Source of the DNA: Eubacterium pyruvativorans
GTDB lineage: Bacteria; Bacillota; Clostridia; Peptostreptococcales; Anaerovoracaceae
DNA: 41,747 nucleotides
NCBI RefSeq assembly: GCF_900102225.1
Contig: NZ_FNBF01000019.1
Coordinates: 1 to 41,747 of the forward strand
Reading direction: 5' to 3'
Position 1 is the stretch's first letter, and every line of letters starts with the position of its first letter. Below the pieces are notes generated by a model. The model saw only the letters and a program-made list of their open reading frames with translations. It was not told where the DNA came from and searched no databases. The translations under genes were made by a program, and so were the position numbers. This document shows positions 9,357 through 17,052 of the stretch, piece by piece.

Positions 9357-9382
9357 GAGACGCAGAATGCGTCTCTTTTTTT
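9357..9382 (+). terminator. Intrinsic terminator of tRNA-Gly
   Basis: GAGACGC (9357-9363), loop AGAAT, GCGTCTC (9369-9375), then seven T (9376-9382). It starts 4 bases after the CCA end. Confidence 0.93.
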
Positions 9383-9467
9383 ATATGTGCGGGCCTGGAA
9401 TCCCCCGGATGACCGGGTACCGGCGGCGTGCACAATTAATAGTCTGAAAATTGTAATCTATTAATAC

Positions 9468-9495
9468 TTGACATTTAATTATCAGAGGCTATACT
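9468..9495 (+). promoter_or_regulatory. Promoter of the first putP-like gene
   Basis: A perfect TTGACA (9468-9473), 16-base spacer, TATACT (9490-9495). It lies about 210 bases before the start codon, so the message has a long leader. Confidence 0.85.
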
Positions 9496-9501
9496 AAAGA
9501 T

Positions 9502-9704
9502 ACGATATGTTGGCACTAAAGAGTTGCCACTATGAACGCGAAGTATGTTCGTTATTGTCCCAGAATCGTTGACGAAACTTGTCGCTACAGAGATTCCGTT
9601 ACTCCCGGGCGCCGGAAGAATCGGCCGGACATATGAATCAGCACCTGTCCCGGGTGCTGGGGTGGGAGATCAGAGAACGGACACCAGGTTAGGAAGGTGA
9701 GATT
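9502..9704 (+). other. Long structured 5' leader of the first putP-like gene (candidate regulatory RNA)
   Basis: About 200 untranslated bases between promoter and start codon. Potential helices: TGGCA (9511-9515)/TGCCA (9525-9529), GAAC/GTTC (9534-9550), and a possible three-way junction. In the junction CTCCC (9602-9606) pairs with GGGAG (9664-9668) around GCCG/CGGC (9611-9625) and CAGCACC/GGTGCTG (9639-9659). No T run follows, so control, if any, would act on translation near the AAGGTGAG site at 9691-9698. I do not recognise a known riboswitch class. The 10-mer TGTTGGCACT (9508-9517) recurs in the leader of the second symporter gene. Confidence 0.45.
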
Positions 9705-11222
9705 ATGAATTGGGAGCTTATAGTATTTTTCGCGTATTTCATAGCACTGATGGGCGTCGCCCTGATTTTCTATTTTAACGGATCGAACAAGAACGAGGAG
9801 GACTTCTTCCTGGGAGGCCGTTCCATGGGACCGTGGGTCACGGCGCTGTCCGCCCAGGCATCGGATATGTCGGCCTGGCTGCTGATGGGTCTTCCGGGTT
9901 CTATTCTGGCATTCGGTTTCGGACAGATGTGGATTGGCATCGGTCTGGCGCTGGGCACCGCACTGAACTGGATTCTCTGTGCGAAGCGGCTCAGAACCTT
10001 CTCGAAGGCAGCGAAGGATTCCATTACACTGCCGCAGTACCTGGCGAACCGGTTTGACTCCACATCGAAGGCGCTGCAGGTGATCTGTGCTCTGATTTTC
10101 CTGTTCGCCTACACAATCTACGTTGCTTCTGCATTCGTTGCCGGTACCTCTGTATTCCAGCAGCTGTTCCCGGGGGCTTCTGCCAGAAGCGTGATGATCA
10201 TCTTCGCACTGATCATCATCGGGTACACTTTCCTGGGCGGATTCAAGGCTGTATGCTGGACCGACTTCTTCCAGGGACTTCTGATGATGGGCGCACTGAT
10301 GGCGGTACCGATTGTCATCATTGCCACCAAGCAGACCCTGGACACGGGGCTTCTGGCGAAGATGTATCAGTACACCGACGCATCCGGCGCCGTGGTGAAG
10401 TGTTCCTTCGGATCCGGACTCTTCGATGCCAGCTGGCAGGACATTGTCACCGGCTTCGGCTGGGGACTCGGTTACTTCGGTATGCCGCACATCCTGGTCC
10501 GGTTCATGTCCATTGAGAAACCGTCTATGATCAAGAAATCATCCATCGTAGCGATCATCTGGGTCATCATCTCTCTGGGAGCTGCCTGCCTGATCGCATA
10601 TATGGGCAGGATGCTGGTGGCAGACGAGCTGCTGCCGAGCGGCCTCCAGAAGATGGTGTTCATCGTCATGGCCCGGAAGTACTTCCCGCCGGCCATTGCG
10701 GGACTGCTTCTGGCAGCCATCATCGCAGCATCCGTATCCACAGCTGACTCCCAGCTGCTGGTGGCATCCAGTTCCTTTACGGCGGACCTGTATAAGCCGT
10801 TCTTCCGTAAGAACGCTTCAGACAAGGAGACACTGACGGTGGGACGGATCGTTGTCATCGTCATCGCCGTGATCGCCTTCCTGATTGCTTCCTCCAAAGG
10901 AGCCGGCGCACAGGCCATCATGGATCTGGTGGGTAATGCGTGGGGCGCATTCGGTGCGGCCTTCGGACCGACAATCCTGCTGTCCCTGTTCTGGAGAGGT
11001 TTCAACTACAAGGGTGCTGTTGCAGGCGTCATCACCGGATTCGCTGTGGATATCGCATGGTTCCTGACCCTGACCGCTTCCACCGGTGTGTATGAAATCG
11101 TTCCTGGATTCATCGCCAGCCTGATCGTTGCCGTCATCGTCACGAAGGCGACCGGCGGTGCGGAAGAGAAGGAATCCGCCGTCTACGACCTGGCCATGAA
11201 GGAAGCGGAAATGGATGAGTAG
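9705..11222 (+). CDS. putP: Sodium/solute symporter, PutP (sodium/proline) type, copy 1
   Basis: A 505-residue SSS-family transporter with about 13 membrane segments, importing proline or a similar solute with Na+. Family marks: FFLGGRSMGPWVTALSAQ, then ASDMSAWLLMGLPG (first-helix Na+ site) and ASVSTADSQLLVASSS (eighth-helix Na+ site with the Ser-Thr pair), plus GWGLGYFGMPHILVRFM. The match to E. coli PutP motifs is close, but substrate is inferred. The start ATG follows AAGGTGAG. It is a single-gene unit with its own promoter, next to a paralogue transcribed in the same direction. In many Clostridia proline is an electron acceptor in Stickland fermentation, which would make two uptake systems sensible (inference). 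Confidence 0.9.
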   Translation: MNWELIVFFAYFIALMGVALIFYFNGSNKNEEDFFLGGRSMGPWVTALSAQASDMSAWLLMGLPGSILAFGFGQMWIGIGLALGTALNWILCAKRLRTFSKAAKDSITLPQYLANRFDSTSKALQVICALIFLFAYTIYVASAFVAGTSVFQQLFPGASARSVMIIFALIIIGYTFLGGFKAVCWTDFFQGLLMMGALMAVPIVIIATKQTLDTGLLAKMYQYTDASGAVVKCSFGSGLFDASWQDIVTGFGWGLGYFGMPHILVRFMSIEKPSMIKKSSIVAIIWVIISLGAACLIAYMGRMLVADELLPSGLQKMVFIVMARKYFPPAIAGLLLAAIIAASVSTADSQLLVASSSFTADLYKPFFRKNASDKETLTVGRIVVIVIAVIAFLIASSKGAGAQAIMDLVGNAWGAFGAAFGPTILLSLFWRGFNYKGAVAGVITGFAVDIAWFLTLTASTGVYEIVPGFIASLIVAVIVTKATGGAEEKESAVYDLAMKEAEMDE

Positions 11223-11542
11223 CATCCGGTACAATTCCAAGGCAAACGGAAGAGAATTACACAACACAGCATTTCAGTCGAAGCATGAAAGCATGCGTAC
11301 TGAACAGAGCGAAGAACGAGCCGGCATAAGCAGTAAGCAGAATCCGATTTCGGATCTGTGATAAGTTCTTCAACGATAGGCGCCGCGGGTGCCGGAGAAA
11401 TCCGGTGCCCGCGGTGCCTTGCTGCGGCGGAATCCGGATCATCCCGCCGCTGCGGGGCGGTTTCCTGCCGGAGCAGCAGGAAATTCCTGGAGCCGGAATA
11501 TTCGGAAATACAGGGTAGCGTTATGAATTTCACAATTGGGTG
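11223..11542 (+). other. Structured intergenic region between the two symporter genes
   Basis: No credible gene. It contains three successive hairpins. The first is an 18-bp stem with only G-T wobbles and a GAAA tetraloop (11379-11396 with 11401-11418). The second is GCGGCGG/CCGCCGC around 11424-11450. The third is TTTCCTGC/GCAGGAAA around 11460-11485. None is followed by a run of T, so they are not typical intrinsic terminators. A shorter ATCCG/CGGAT hairpin lies at about 11342-11355. They may protect or process the 3' end of the upstream message. Confidence 0.6.
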
Positions 11543-11571
11543 TTGACGGGACAGGATTAAGTGCCTATACT
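11543..11571 (+). promoter_or_regulatory. Promoter of the second putP-like gene
   Basis: TTGACG (11543-11548), 17-base spacer, TATACT (11566-11571). The same cTATACT -10 box is used for the first symporter gene. Confidence 0.82.
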
Positions 11572-11584
11572 GTTAATGCAAGCG

Positions 11585-11691
11585 AATGTCACTTTCGTGT
11601 TGGCACTTGTTAAGCTGGGTACACGCAGGCCGGTGGCCGCGGGGAGCGCAGCAGGACCGGGTGCCATTCTTTTTTTCTGATTTGTGACATT
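11585..11691 (+). promoter_or_regulatory. Structured leader with internal terminator-like hairpin upstream of the second putP-like gene
   Basis: Nested pairing potential. The outer AATGTCAC (11585-11592) pairs with GTGACATT (11684-11691). Inside it TGGCAC (11601-11606) pairs with GTGCCA (11661-11666), followed by TTC and seven T (to 11676). A further CCGGT/ACCGG helix lies inside (11630-11660). The inner hairpin plus T run looks like an intrinsic terminator between promoter and gene, the usual layout of an attenuator or riboswitch. The ligand or trigger is unknown. It shares TGTTGGCACT (11598-11607) with the first putP leader. Confidence 0.5.
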
Positions 11692-11732
11692 GCAGGAAGA
11701 GAAATTGTGTTAACAGAAAGGAATTATTATTT

Positions 11733-13304
11733 ATGTCTATCATCCTCGAGGTGCTCACGATTGCTGTCTACATGCTCAGCATGATCGCAATCGGCGCACA
11801 CGTATCGAAGAAGAACAAATCCACAGATGTATATTATCTGGGCGGCCGCCAGCTGGGACCGATGGTCACCGCCATGAGTGCGGAGGCCTCCGATATGAGC
11901 TCCTGGCTGCTGATGGGGCTGCCGGGGGTTGCGCTGTTCGGCATCATCGGCGGCAACGGCAGCTTCGCAGAAGCTTTCTGGACGGCGGCGGGCCTGGTGG
12001 CAGGTACTTACCTGAACTGGCTGATCGTTGCCAAGCCGCTCCGGATCTATTCCGAGCACATCGAAGCGAATACGATCCCGGATTTCTTCTCCAACCGGTT
12101 CGGTGAGAAGAAGGGGGTGCTGCTGTTCATCAGCGCAGTCATTATCGTCATTTTCTTTGTTCCGTACACGGCCTCCGGTTTCGCTTCCGTGGGCAAGCTG
12201 TTCAACACTCTGTTCGGCGTGAATTACCACACGGTCATGATTGTGGGCGCCCTGGTCATTGCCTGCTACACGATCATGGGCGGTTTCCTGGCTTCTTCCT
12301 TCACGGATTTCGTCCAGTCCATCATCATGTCCATCGCACTGATCGTGGTACTGTGGTTCTGTGTTCACACTGCCGGAAGCTGGGGCGCTGCAGTGAACGC
12401 TCCGGATTCTGTGGTTCCGGGATACTTCCGGTTGAATGCCCCGGACGGATCCTACACACCGCTTCGGATCGTATCGAACTTCGCCTGGGGTCTGGGGTAC
12501 TTCGGAATGCCCCATATTCTGCTGCGTTTCATGGCAATTGCGGATGACAAGAAGATCAAGACGTCCCGCCGCATTGCCAGCAGCTGGGTGGTGATTTCCA
12601 TGGGCATTGCCGTGATGATCGGCGTCCTGGGATATACCGTTGCCGCGAAGCAGGGCCTGCTGAACCGGTCCGACTTCGATGCAGAAAGGATCATTGTATA
12701 CATTGCCGATACCATCAGCCGGATTAACCCGCTGGCAGCCATTGTGGGCGGACTGATCCTCTCCGGTATTCTGGCCTCCACCATGTCCACTGCCAGCGGA
12801 CAGATGCTGGCGGCGGCCTCCAGTGTTTCGGAAAACATCATCCGCCGCTTCATTGTGAAGAACATGGAACACAAGAAGAGCATCACCATTGCCCGTCTGA
12901 CGGTTCTGGGCATCACGATTCTGGGGCTGATCTTCGCATGGAATCCGAACAGCTCCATTTTCCGGATTGTTTCCTTCGCATGGGCGGGATTCGGTGCGTC
13001 CTTCGGACCGCTGATGCTGTGCGCCCTGTTCTGGAGACGGACGAATGTATACGGCGCAGTGGCCGGCGTGCTGTCCGGCGGCGCCATGATCTTCATCTGG
13101 AAGTTCGGCATTTCCACCCTGGGCGGTGTGTTCGGCATCTACGAGCTGCTGCCTTCCTTCCTGATCAGCCTTCTGTGCATCGTTGTGGTGAGCCTCCTGA
13201 CGCCGGCGCCGGCGGAGCAGGTTCTCCGGGACTTCGATGAGGTGAAGGCAATGAAGAAAACCGGAAAGGACATCTCCGAACTGACAGATCAGAAGACGGC
13301 TTAA
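11733..13304 (+). CDS. putP: Sodium/solute symporter, PutP (sodium/proline) type, copy 2
   Basis: A 523-residue SSS-family transporter, paralogous to the preceding gene. It has YYLGGRQLGPMVTAMSAE, ASDMSSWLLMGLPG, GLGYFGMPHILLRFMAI and the second Na+ site ASTMSTASGQMLAAASS. It is 18 residues longer than copy 1, mostly in the loops and C-terminal tail. ATG 11733 lies about 12 bases after AAAGGAA. It has its own promoter and leader, so it is probably regulated separately from copy 1. Proline is the best guess for substrate, but the paralogue may have diverged to another amino acid or a betaine. Confidence 0.88.
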   Translation: MSIILEVLTIAVYMLSMIAIGAHVSKKNKSTDVYYLGGRQLGPMVTAMSAEASDMSSWLLMGLPGVALFGIIGGNGSFAEAFWTAAGLVAGTYLNWLIVAKPLRIYSEHIEANTIPDFFSNRFGEKKGVLLFISAVIIVIFFVPYTASGFASVGKLFNTLFGVNYHTVMIVGALVIACYTIMGGFLASSFTDFVQSIIMSIALIVVLWFCVHTAGSWGAAVNAPDSVVPGYFRLNAPDGSYTPLRIVSNFAWGLGYFGMPHILLRFMAIADDKKIKTSRRIASSWVVISMGIAVMIGVLGYTVAAKQGLLNRSDFDAERIIVYIADTISRINPLAAIVGGLILSGILASTMSTASGQMLAAASSVSENIIRRFIVKNMEHKKSITIARLTVLGITILGLIFAWNPNSSIFRIVSFAWAGFGASFGPLMLCALFWRRTNVYGAVAGVLSGGAMIFIWKFGISTLGGVFGIYELLPSFLISLLCIVVVSLLTPAPAEQVLRDFDEVKAMKKTGKDISELTDQKTA

Positions 13305-13366
13305 TACAGACGGCCCGATCTGATCGGACTGTGACGGAAAATCAGAAATTGATCTCCCATTTTCAA

Positions 13367-13408
13367 CAGGGCTCTGATCCCCGCATTTGCGGGGCGGGGC
13401 CCTGTTTT
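13367..13408 (+). terminator. Intrinsic terminator of the second putP-like gene
   Basis: CAGGGC (13367-13372) pairs with GCCCTG and encloses an inner CCCCGC/GCGGGG hairpin; TTTT (13405-13408) follows. Confidence 0.85.
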
Positions 13409-13428
13409 CATGCGGACAGGGCCGTACA

Positions 13429-13457
13429 TGGACAAGACCGCTGGATGGTGCTATTCT
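13429..13457 (+). promoter_or_regulatory. Promoter of the SulP gene
   Basis: TGGACA (13429-13434), 17-base spacer, TATTCT (13452-13457), about 57 bases before the start codon. Confidence 0.65.
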
Positions 13458-13514
13458 GTTAGTCAGCGAAAGTGAAACTGCAGTGAAATGCTGCGGGAAG
13501 GGAGAAGAAGGTAA

Positions 13515-15890
13515 ATGTTCCTGAAGCATTATCAATTGAAAAACCTCCGGTACGACATTCCGGCGGGCATCATCGTCGCACTGGTATCTATTCCGATTTC
13601 CATGGGATATGCCCAGGTCAGCGGACTGCCTGCGGTTTACGGACTGTACGGTTCCCTGCTGCCGATCCTGGTGTACGGACTGATCACCTCGTCCCCCCGC
13701 TTCGTTTTCGGCGTGGATGCCGCTCCGGCAGCCCTGACCGGCGGCATGCTGGCATCCATGGGAATCGCCGCAGAGTCCGATGAAGCCCTGCGCATCGTAC
13801 CGGTGATCGCTCTGGTCACCGCCGGATGGCTGTTCCTGTTCTGGATCATGAAGGCGGGAAAACTGGCGAAGTATATTTCCAAGCCGGTGCTGGGCGGATT
13901 CGTCACAGGAATCTGCTGCGAAATCATCATCATGCAGATTCCGAAGCTGTTCGGCGGGAAACCGGGACACGGGGAACTCATCGAACTGATTCTCTGGATC
14001 CATCAGCAGGCCCGGGCACACTTCAGTCTTCTCAGCCTGATTCTGGGACTGGCCACTGTGGCCATCATCCTGATTTTCGGCAGAGTGGCGCCCCGGATCC
14101 CCATGTCCGTGATCATGATGGGGGCAGGGGCGCTTCTGACCCTGGTCTTTCATGTGGACGACCGGGGCGTTCTCCTTTTGCCGGCGGTGAAGCCCGGACT
14201 TCCGGTTTTCCTGATCCCCCAGGTGCATGTGCTCAGCGGCCACTTCCGGCAGGTGCTGGTGTCCGGCGTATCCATCGCCGCCGTTATCGTGGCGGAGACC
14301 CTGCTGTCCACCGGAAACTACGCTCAGCGCTACGGGGACCGGATCGACAACAGCCGGGAACTTCTGGCTTATGCTGCGGCGAATCTGGTTTCTGCCCTGT
14401 CCGGCTCCTGTCCGGTGAACGGCTCCGTGTCCCGCACCGGCATCGCCGATGGTCTGGGGGTGAAATCCCAGATGATGTCCGTGACAGCCGCACTGACCAT
14501 GCTGGGAATTCTGCTGTTTGCCACCGGGTTCATCGGATATCTGCCGGTGCCGGTGCTCACCGCCATCGTCATTGCCGCCCTGATCCGGTCCACGGAGTTC
14601 CACATCGCCAGACAGCTGATGAAGGTGGACCGGACGGAGTTCGTTATCTTCTGGATCGTGTTTTTCACTGTCCTGTTTCTGGGAACGATCTACGGCGTGG
14701 TGATGGGCGTGATTCTGTCCTTCTTCACCGTGGTGGTCAGAGCCTCCCGGCCCCAGACCGCCTTCTTGGGCTGCATTCCGGGGAAAGACGAATTCCGGCC
14801 CCTTCAGCGCATGCGGGAAGCCCTGCCGATCCGGGGGGTGGTGCTGTACCAGTTCACCGGGCAGCTGTTTTTCGCCAACATCGATCTGTTCCAGCAGGAG
14901 CTGGAAGCGGCGGTGGACGGGGACACCCGGGGGGTGATCGTGGACGCCCGGGCGGTCAGCTCCATCGACATCACCGCCACGGAGCGGCTGGTGGGCATCG
15001 AAAAACGTCTGAAAAAGCAGGGAATCCGCTTCTTCCTCACCGGCCACGACGGCACCCTGAACGATCTGCTCCGGGCCTACCGTGCGGCACCTTTGTTCCG
15101 GGACGGGTGCCTGGTGCCGGCCATGAGCAATGCGCTGGATCTCCTGGGCATTCATGCTCCGTACGACCGGTACCTGGCGGTTCCGGAGATGGCAGCCGGT
15201 CCGGAGCGGGAGGACAAAGGGAAAAATCTGGTATTCGTTCGGGATAATGAGCCGGACCGGGATGCTGTCTCCGGGGAGGCGGGGGAGTTCGGGCGCCGGA
15301 CCGTGCGGTCCGGCAGCCGGCCGCTGCTTCCGGAACAGATCACCTTCCGTCCGGTGGGCGTGACGAAACTGGTGTCAGAATACGAATGGCTTTTCGGCGA
15401 AGGGGCCGATGCGAAAATGCAGGAATTCACCCGGACATTTGCCCAGCATCTGCTGGAGGGCGGATCCTTTTCCAGAGAAGAACTGGCCCGGGTGGAAGAG
15501 GAAGTCTTCGGCACAGCCTGGAGCGGAGAAGATGAAGAGGGACTGCTGGATATACTGGAAATGCAGTTCGCATCGCTGATTGCCGATAAGCATCTCTCCG
15601 AGGATCAGGTATGCTGTATTCGTGAAGAAATCTCCCGCTACCATGCCTCTCTGGATGCGGAGATCGGGAATGTGGACCACGAACTGTTCCGGCGGATCGT
15701 CCAGCGGCGTATCCGGCGGGAAGAACGGTTCCGCCGCCGGGATCCGGAACTGTTCCGGATTTATATGAAGGAACGGGAACTGCATCAGCAGGAACTCATG
15801 CGGAAGCACCCGGAGGTGATGAAGTGGATCCGGGAGCTTCGCTCCGGGCAGGGCGGCGTCCCGGACGACCGGAAAGGGGGCAGGTCCTGA
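13515..15890 (+). CDS. SulP family anion transporter with STAS domain and long C-terminal extension
   Basis: A 791-residue protein. Residues about 1-410 form the SulP membrane domain, with the N-terminal pattern MGYAQVSGLPAVYGLYGS and FGVDAAPAALTGGM. Residues about 440-545 are a STAS domain (VLYQFTGQLFFANIDLF and a DARAVSSIDITA loop). SulP proteins transport sulfate, bicarbonate or dicarboxylates. Usual bacterial length is near 550-600, so about 190-220 residues after the STAS domain are extra. This tail is very rich in Glu and Arg, predicted helical (for example RRIRREERFRRRDPELF), lacks obvious membrane segments, and matches no domain I know. The start ATG follows GGGAGAAGAAGG. It is a single-gene unit. 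Confidence 0.88.
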   Translation: MFLKHYQLKNLRYDIPAGIIVALVSIPISMGYAQVSGLPAVYGLYGSLLPILVYGLITSSPRFVFGVDAAPAALTGGMLASMGIAAESDEALRIVPVIALVTAGWLFLFWIMKAGKLAKYISKPVLGGFVTGICCEIIIMQIPKLFGGKPGHGELIELILWIHQQARAHFSLLSLILGLATVAIILIFGRVAPRIPMSVIMMGAGALLTLVFHVDDRGVLLLPAVKPGLPVFLIPQVHVLSGHFRQVLVSGVSIAAVIVAETLLSTGNYAQRYGDRIDNSRELLAYAAANLVSALSGSCPVNGSVSRTGIADGLGVKSQMMSVTAALTMLGILLFATGFIGYLPVPVLTAIVIAALIRSTEFHIARQLMKVDRTEFVIFWIVFFTVLFLGTIYGVVMGVILSFFTVVVRASRPQTAFLGCIPGKDEFRPLQRMREALPIRGVVLYQFTGQLFFANIDLFQQELEAAVDGDTRGVIVDARAVSSIDITATERLVGIEKRLKKQGIRFFLTGHDGTLNDLLRAYRAAPLFRDGCLVPAMSNALDLLGIHAPYDRYLAVPEMAAGPEREDKGKNLVFVRDNEPDRDAVSGEAGEFGRRTVRSGSRPLLPEQITFRPVGVTKLVSEYEWLFGEGADAKMQEFTRTFAQHLLEGGSFSREELARVEEEVFGTAWSGEDEEGLLDILEMQFASLIADKHLSEDQVCCIREEISRYHASLDAEIGNVDHELFRRIVQRRIRREERFRRRDPELFRIYMKERELHQQELMRKHPEVMKWIRELRSGQGGVPDDRKGGRS

Positions 15891-15933
15891 GGCCGGAGGG
15901 CCGGCTTCCGGGGCAGATTTTCTGCGGAAACCT

Positions 15934-15962
15934 ATGACAATCGCAGCGAAACCAGTTATACT
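15934..15962 (+). promoter_or_regulatory. Promoter of the aldolase gene
   Basis: ATGACA (15934-15939), 17-base spacer, TATACT (15957-15962). The leader carries a perfect 10-bp hairpin, CGGAGCCCGG (16006-16015)/CCGGGCTCCG (16028-16037), of unknown function. Confidence 0.78.
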
Positions 15963-16074
15963 ATAAAGTAGTATTTAGGGGAACGGCGGGGCGGCCGGCG
16001 GGAGCCGGAGCCCGGGCCTTCCCGATACCGGGCTCCGCGGCAGGGCGGACCAGTTACAGAAAGGCGGTAATACA

Positions 16075-17016
16075 ATGGCATTAGTTACATCCACAGAAAT
16101 GTTCCGTAAGGCGTATCACGGCGGATATGCAGTGGGCGCATTCAATGTAAATAATATGGAGATCGTCCAGGGTATTGTGGAAGCGGCGGATGAACTCCGT
16201 TCACCACTGATTCTGCAGGCCTCTGCCGGGGCACGGAAGTATGCCACCAGCGAGTATCTGATGCACCTGGTACAGGCGGCGGTGGAATCCACGGACATTC
16301 CGATCGTCATGCATCTGGATCACGGTGCGGACTTCGACATCTGCAAGGCCTGTGTGGACAGCGGCTTCACTTCTGTTATGATCGATGCTTCCGGTCTGCC
16401 GTTTGAAGAGAACATCGCCACATCGAAGAAGGTGGCGGAGTACGCTCATGACCACGGATGCGTTGTGGAAGCGGAGCTGGGAACCCTGGCCGGTATCGAG
16501 GATGATGTGAACGTGGCCCATGACAAGGCGATGTACACGGATCCGGATCAGGTTCAGGAATTTGTGGAGAAAACCGGGGTGGATTCCCTGGCCATCGCCA
16601 TCGGCACCAGCCACGGCGCTTATAAGTTCAAGCTGGGCACGAACCCGAAGCTGCGTCTGGACATTCTGGACGAAGTGGCGAAGCGTCTGCCGGAATTCCC
16701 GATTGTCCTTCACGGATCCTCTTCGGTTCCGCAGGAATACGTGAAGATCATCAACGAAAACGGCGGTGCGCTGCAGGATGCCATAGGTATTCCGGAAGAT
16801 CAGCTCCGGGAAGCGGCGAAGGGTGCTGTCTGCAAGATCAACATTGACACCGACCTGCGTCTGGGTATGACCGCCGGTGTCCGCAAGCACCTGAGGGAGC
16901 ATCCGGACCACTTCGACCCGCGTCAGTATATCGGCGACGGCAGAGCGTTTGTGAAGGAAATTGTGAAACACAAGATCCTGGACGTTCTGGGTTCCGACGG
17001 AAAAGCAGACGCATAA
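16075..17016 (+). CDS. fba: Class II fructose-1,6-bisphosphate aldolase
   Basis: Zinc-dependent aldolase of glycolysis and gluconeogenesis (fructose 1,6-bisphosphate to glyceraldehyde 3-phosphate and dihydroxyacetone phosphate); 313 residues. The catalytic Asp and first zinc His are in HLDHG (D82, H83). The other zinc ligands are H180 (GTSHGAYKF) and H213 (LHGSSS). The phosphate-binding KINIDTDLR motif follows. The close match to fructose-bisphosphate aldolases of the Fba/GatY family and the absence of tagatose-pathway neighbours favour glycolytic aldolase. The start follows AGAAAGGCGG. The next gene begins 36 bases downstream with no terminator, so fba and the nucleobase permease are probably cotranscribed, an odd functional pairing. 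Confidence 0.95.
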   Translation: MALVTSTEMFRKAYHGGYAVGAFNVNNMEIVQGIVEAADELRSPLILQASAGARKYATSEYLMHLVQAAVESTDIPIVMHLDHGADFDICKACVDSGFTSVMIDASGLPFEENIATSKKVAEYAHDHGCVVEAELGTLAGIEDDVNVAHDKAMYTDPDQVQEFVEKTGVDSLAIAIGTSHGAYKFKLGTNPKLRLDILDEVAKRLPEFPIVLHGSSSVPQEYVKIINENGGALQDAIGIPEDQLREAAKGAVCKINIDTDLRLGMTAGVRKHLREHPDHFDPRQYIGDGRAFVKEIVKHKILDVLGSDGKADA

Positions 17017-17052
17017 TTGTTCCCGCCTCCGAAGACAGACAGAAAGGATTTC

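Noticed and set aside
11625-11645. GGTGGCCGCG resembling a T-box core in the second putP leader
   Set aside because: The conserved GGTGGNACCGCG is incomplete and the upstream Stem I region of a T-box (150 bases or more) is missing.
11727-15155. A 1142-codon open frame on the minus strand opposite the second symporter and SulP genes
   Set aside because: The protein is full of His, Gln, Arg and Asp in low-complexity order, matches no family, and lies opposite two clear genes with promoters. It is an artefact of GC-biased third positions.
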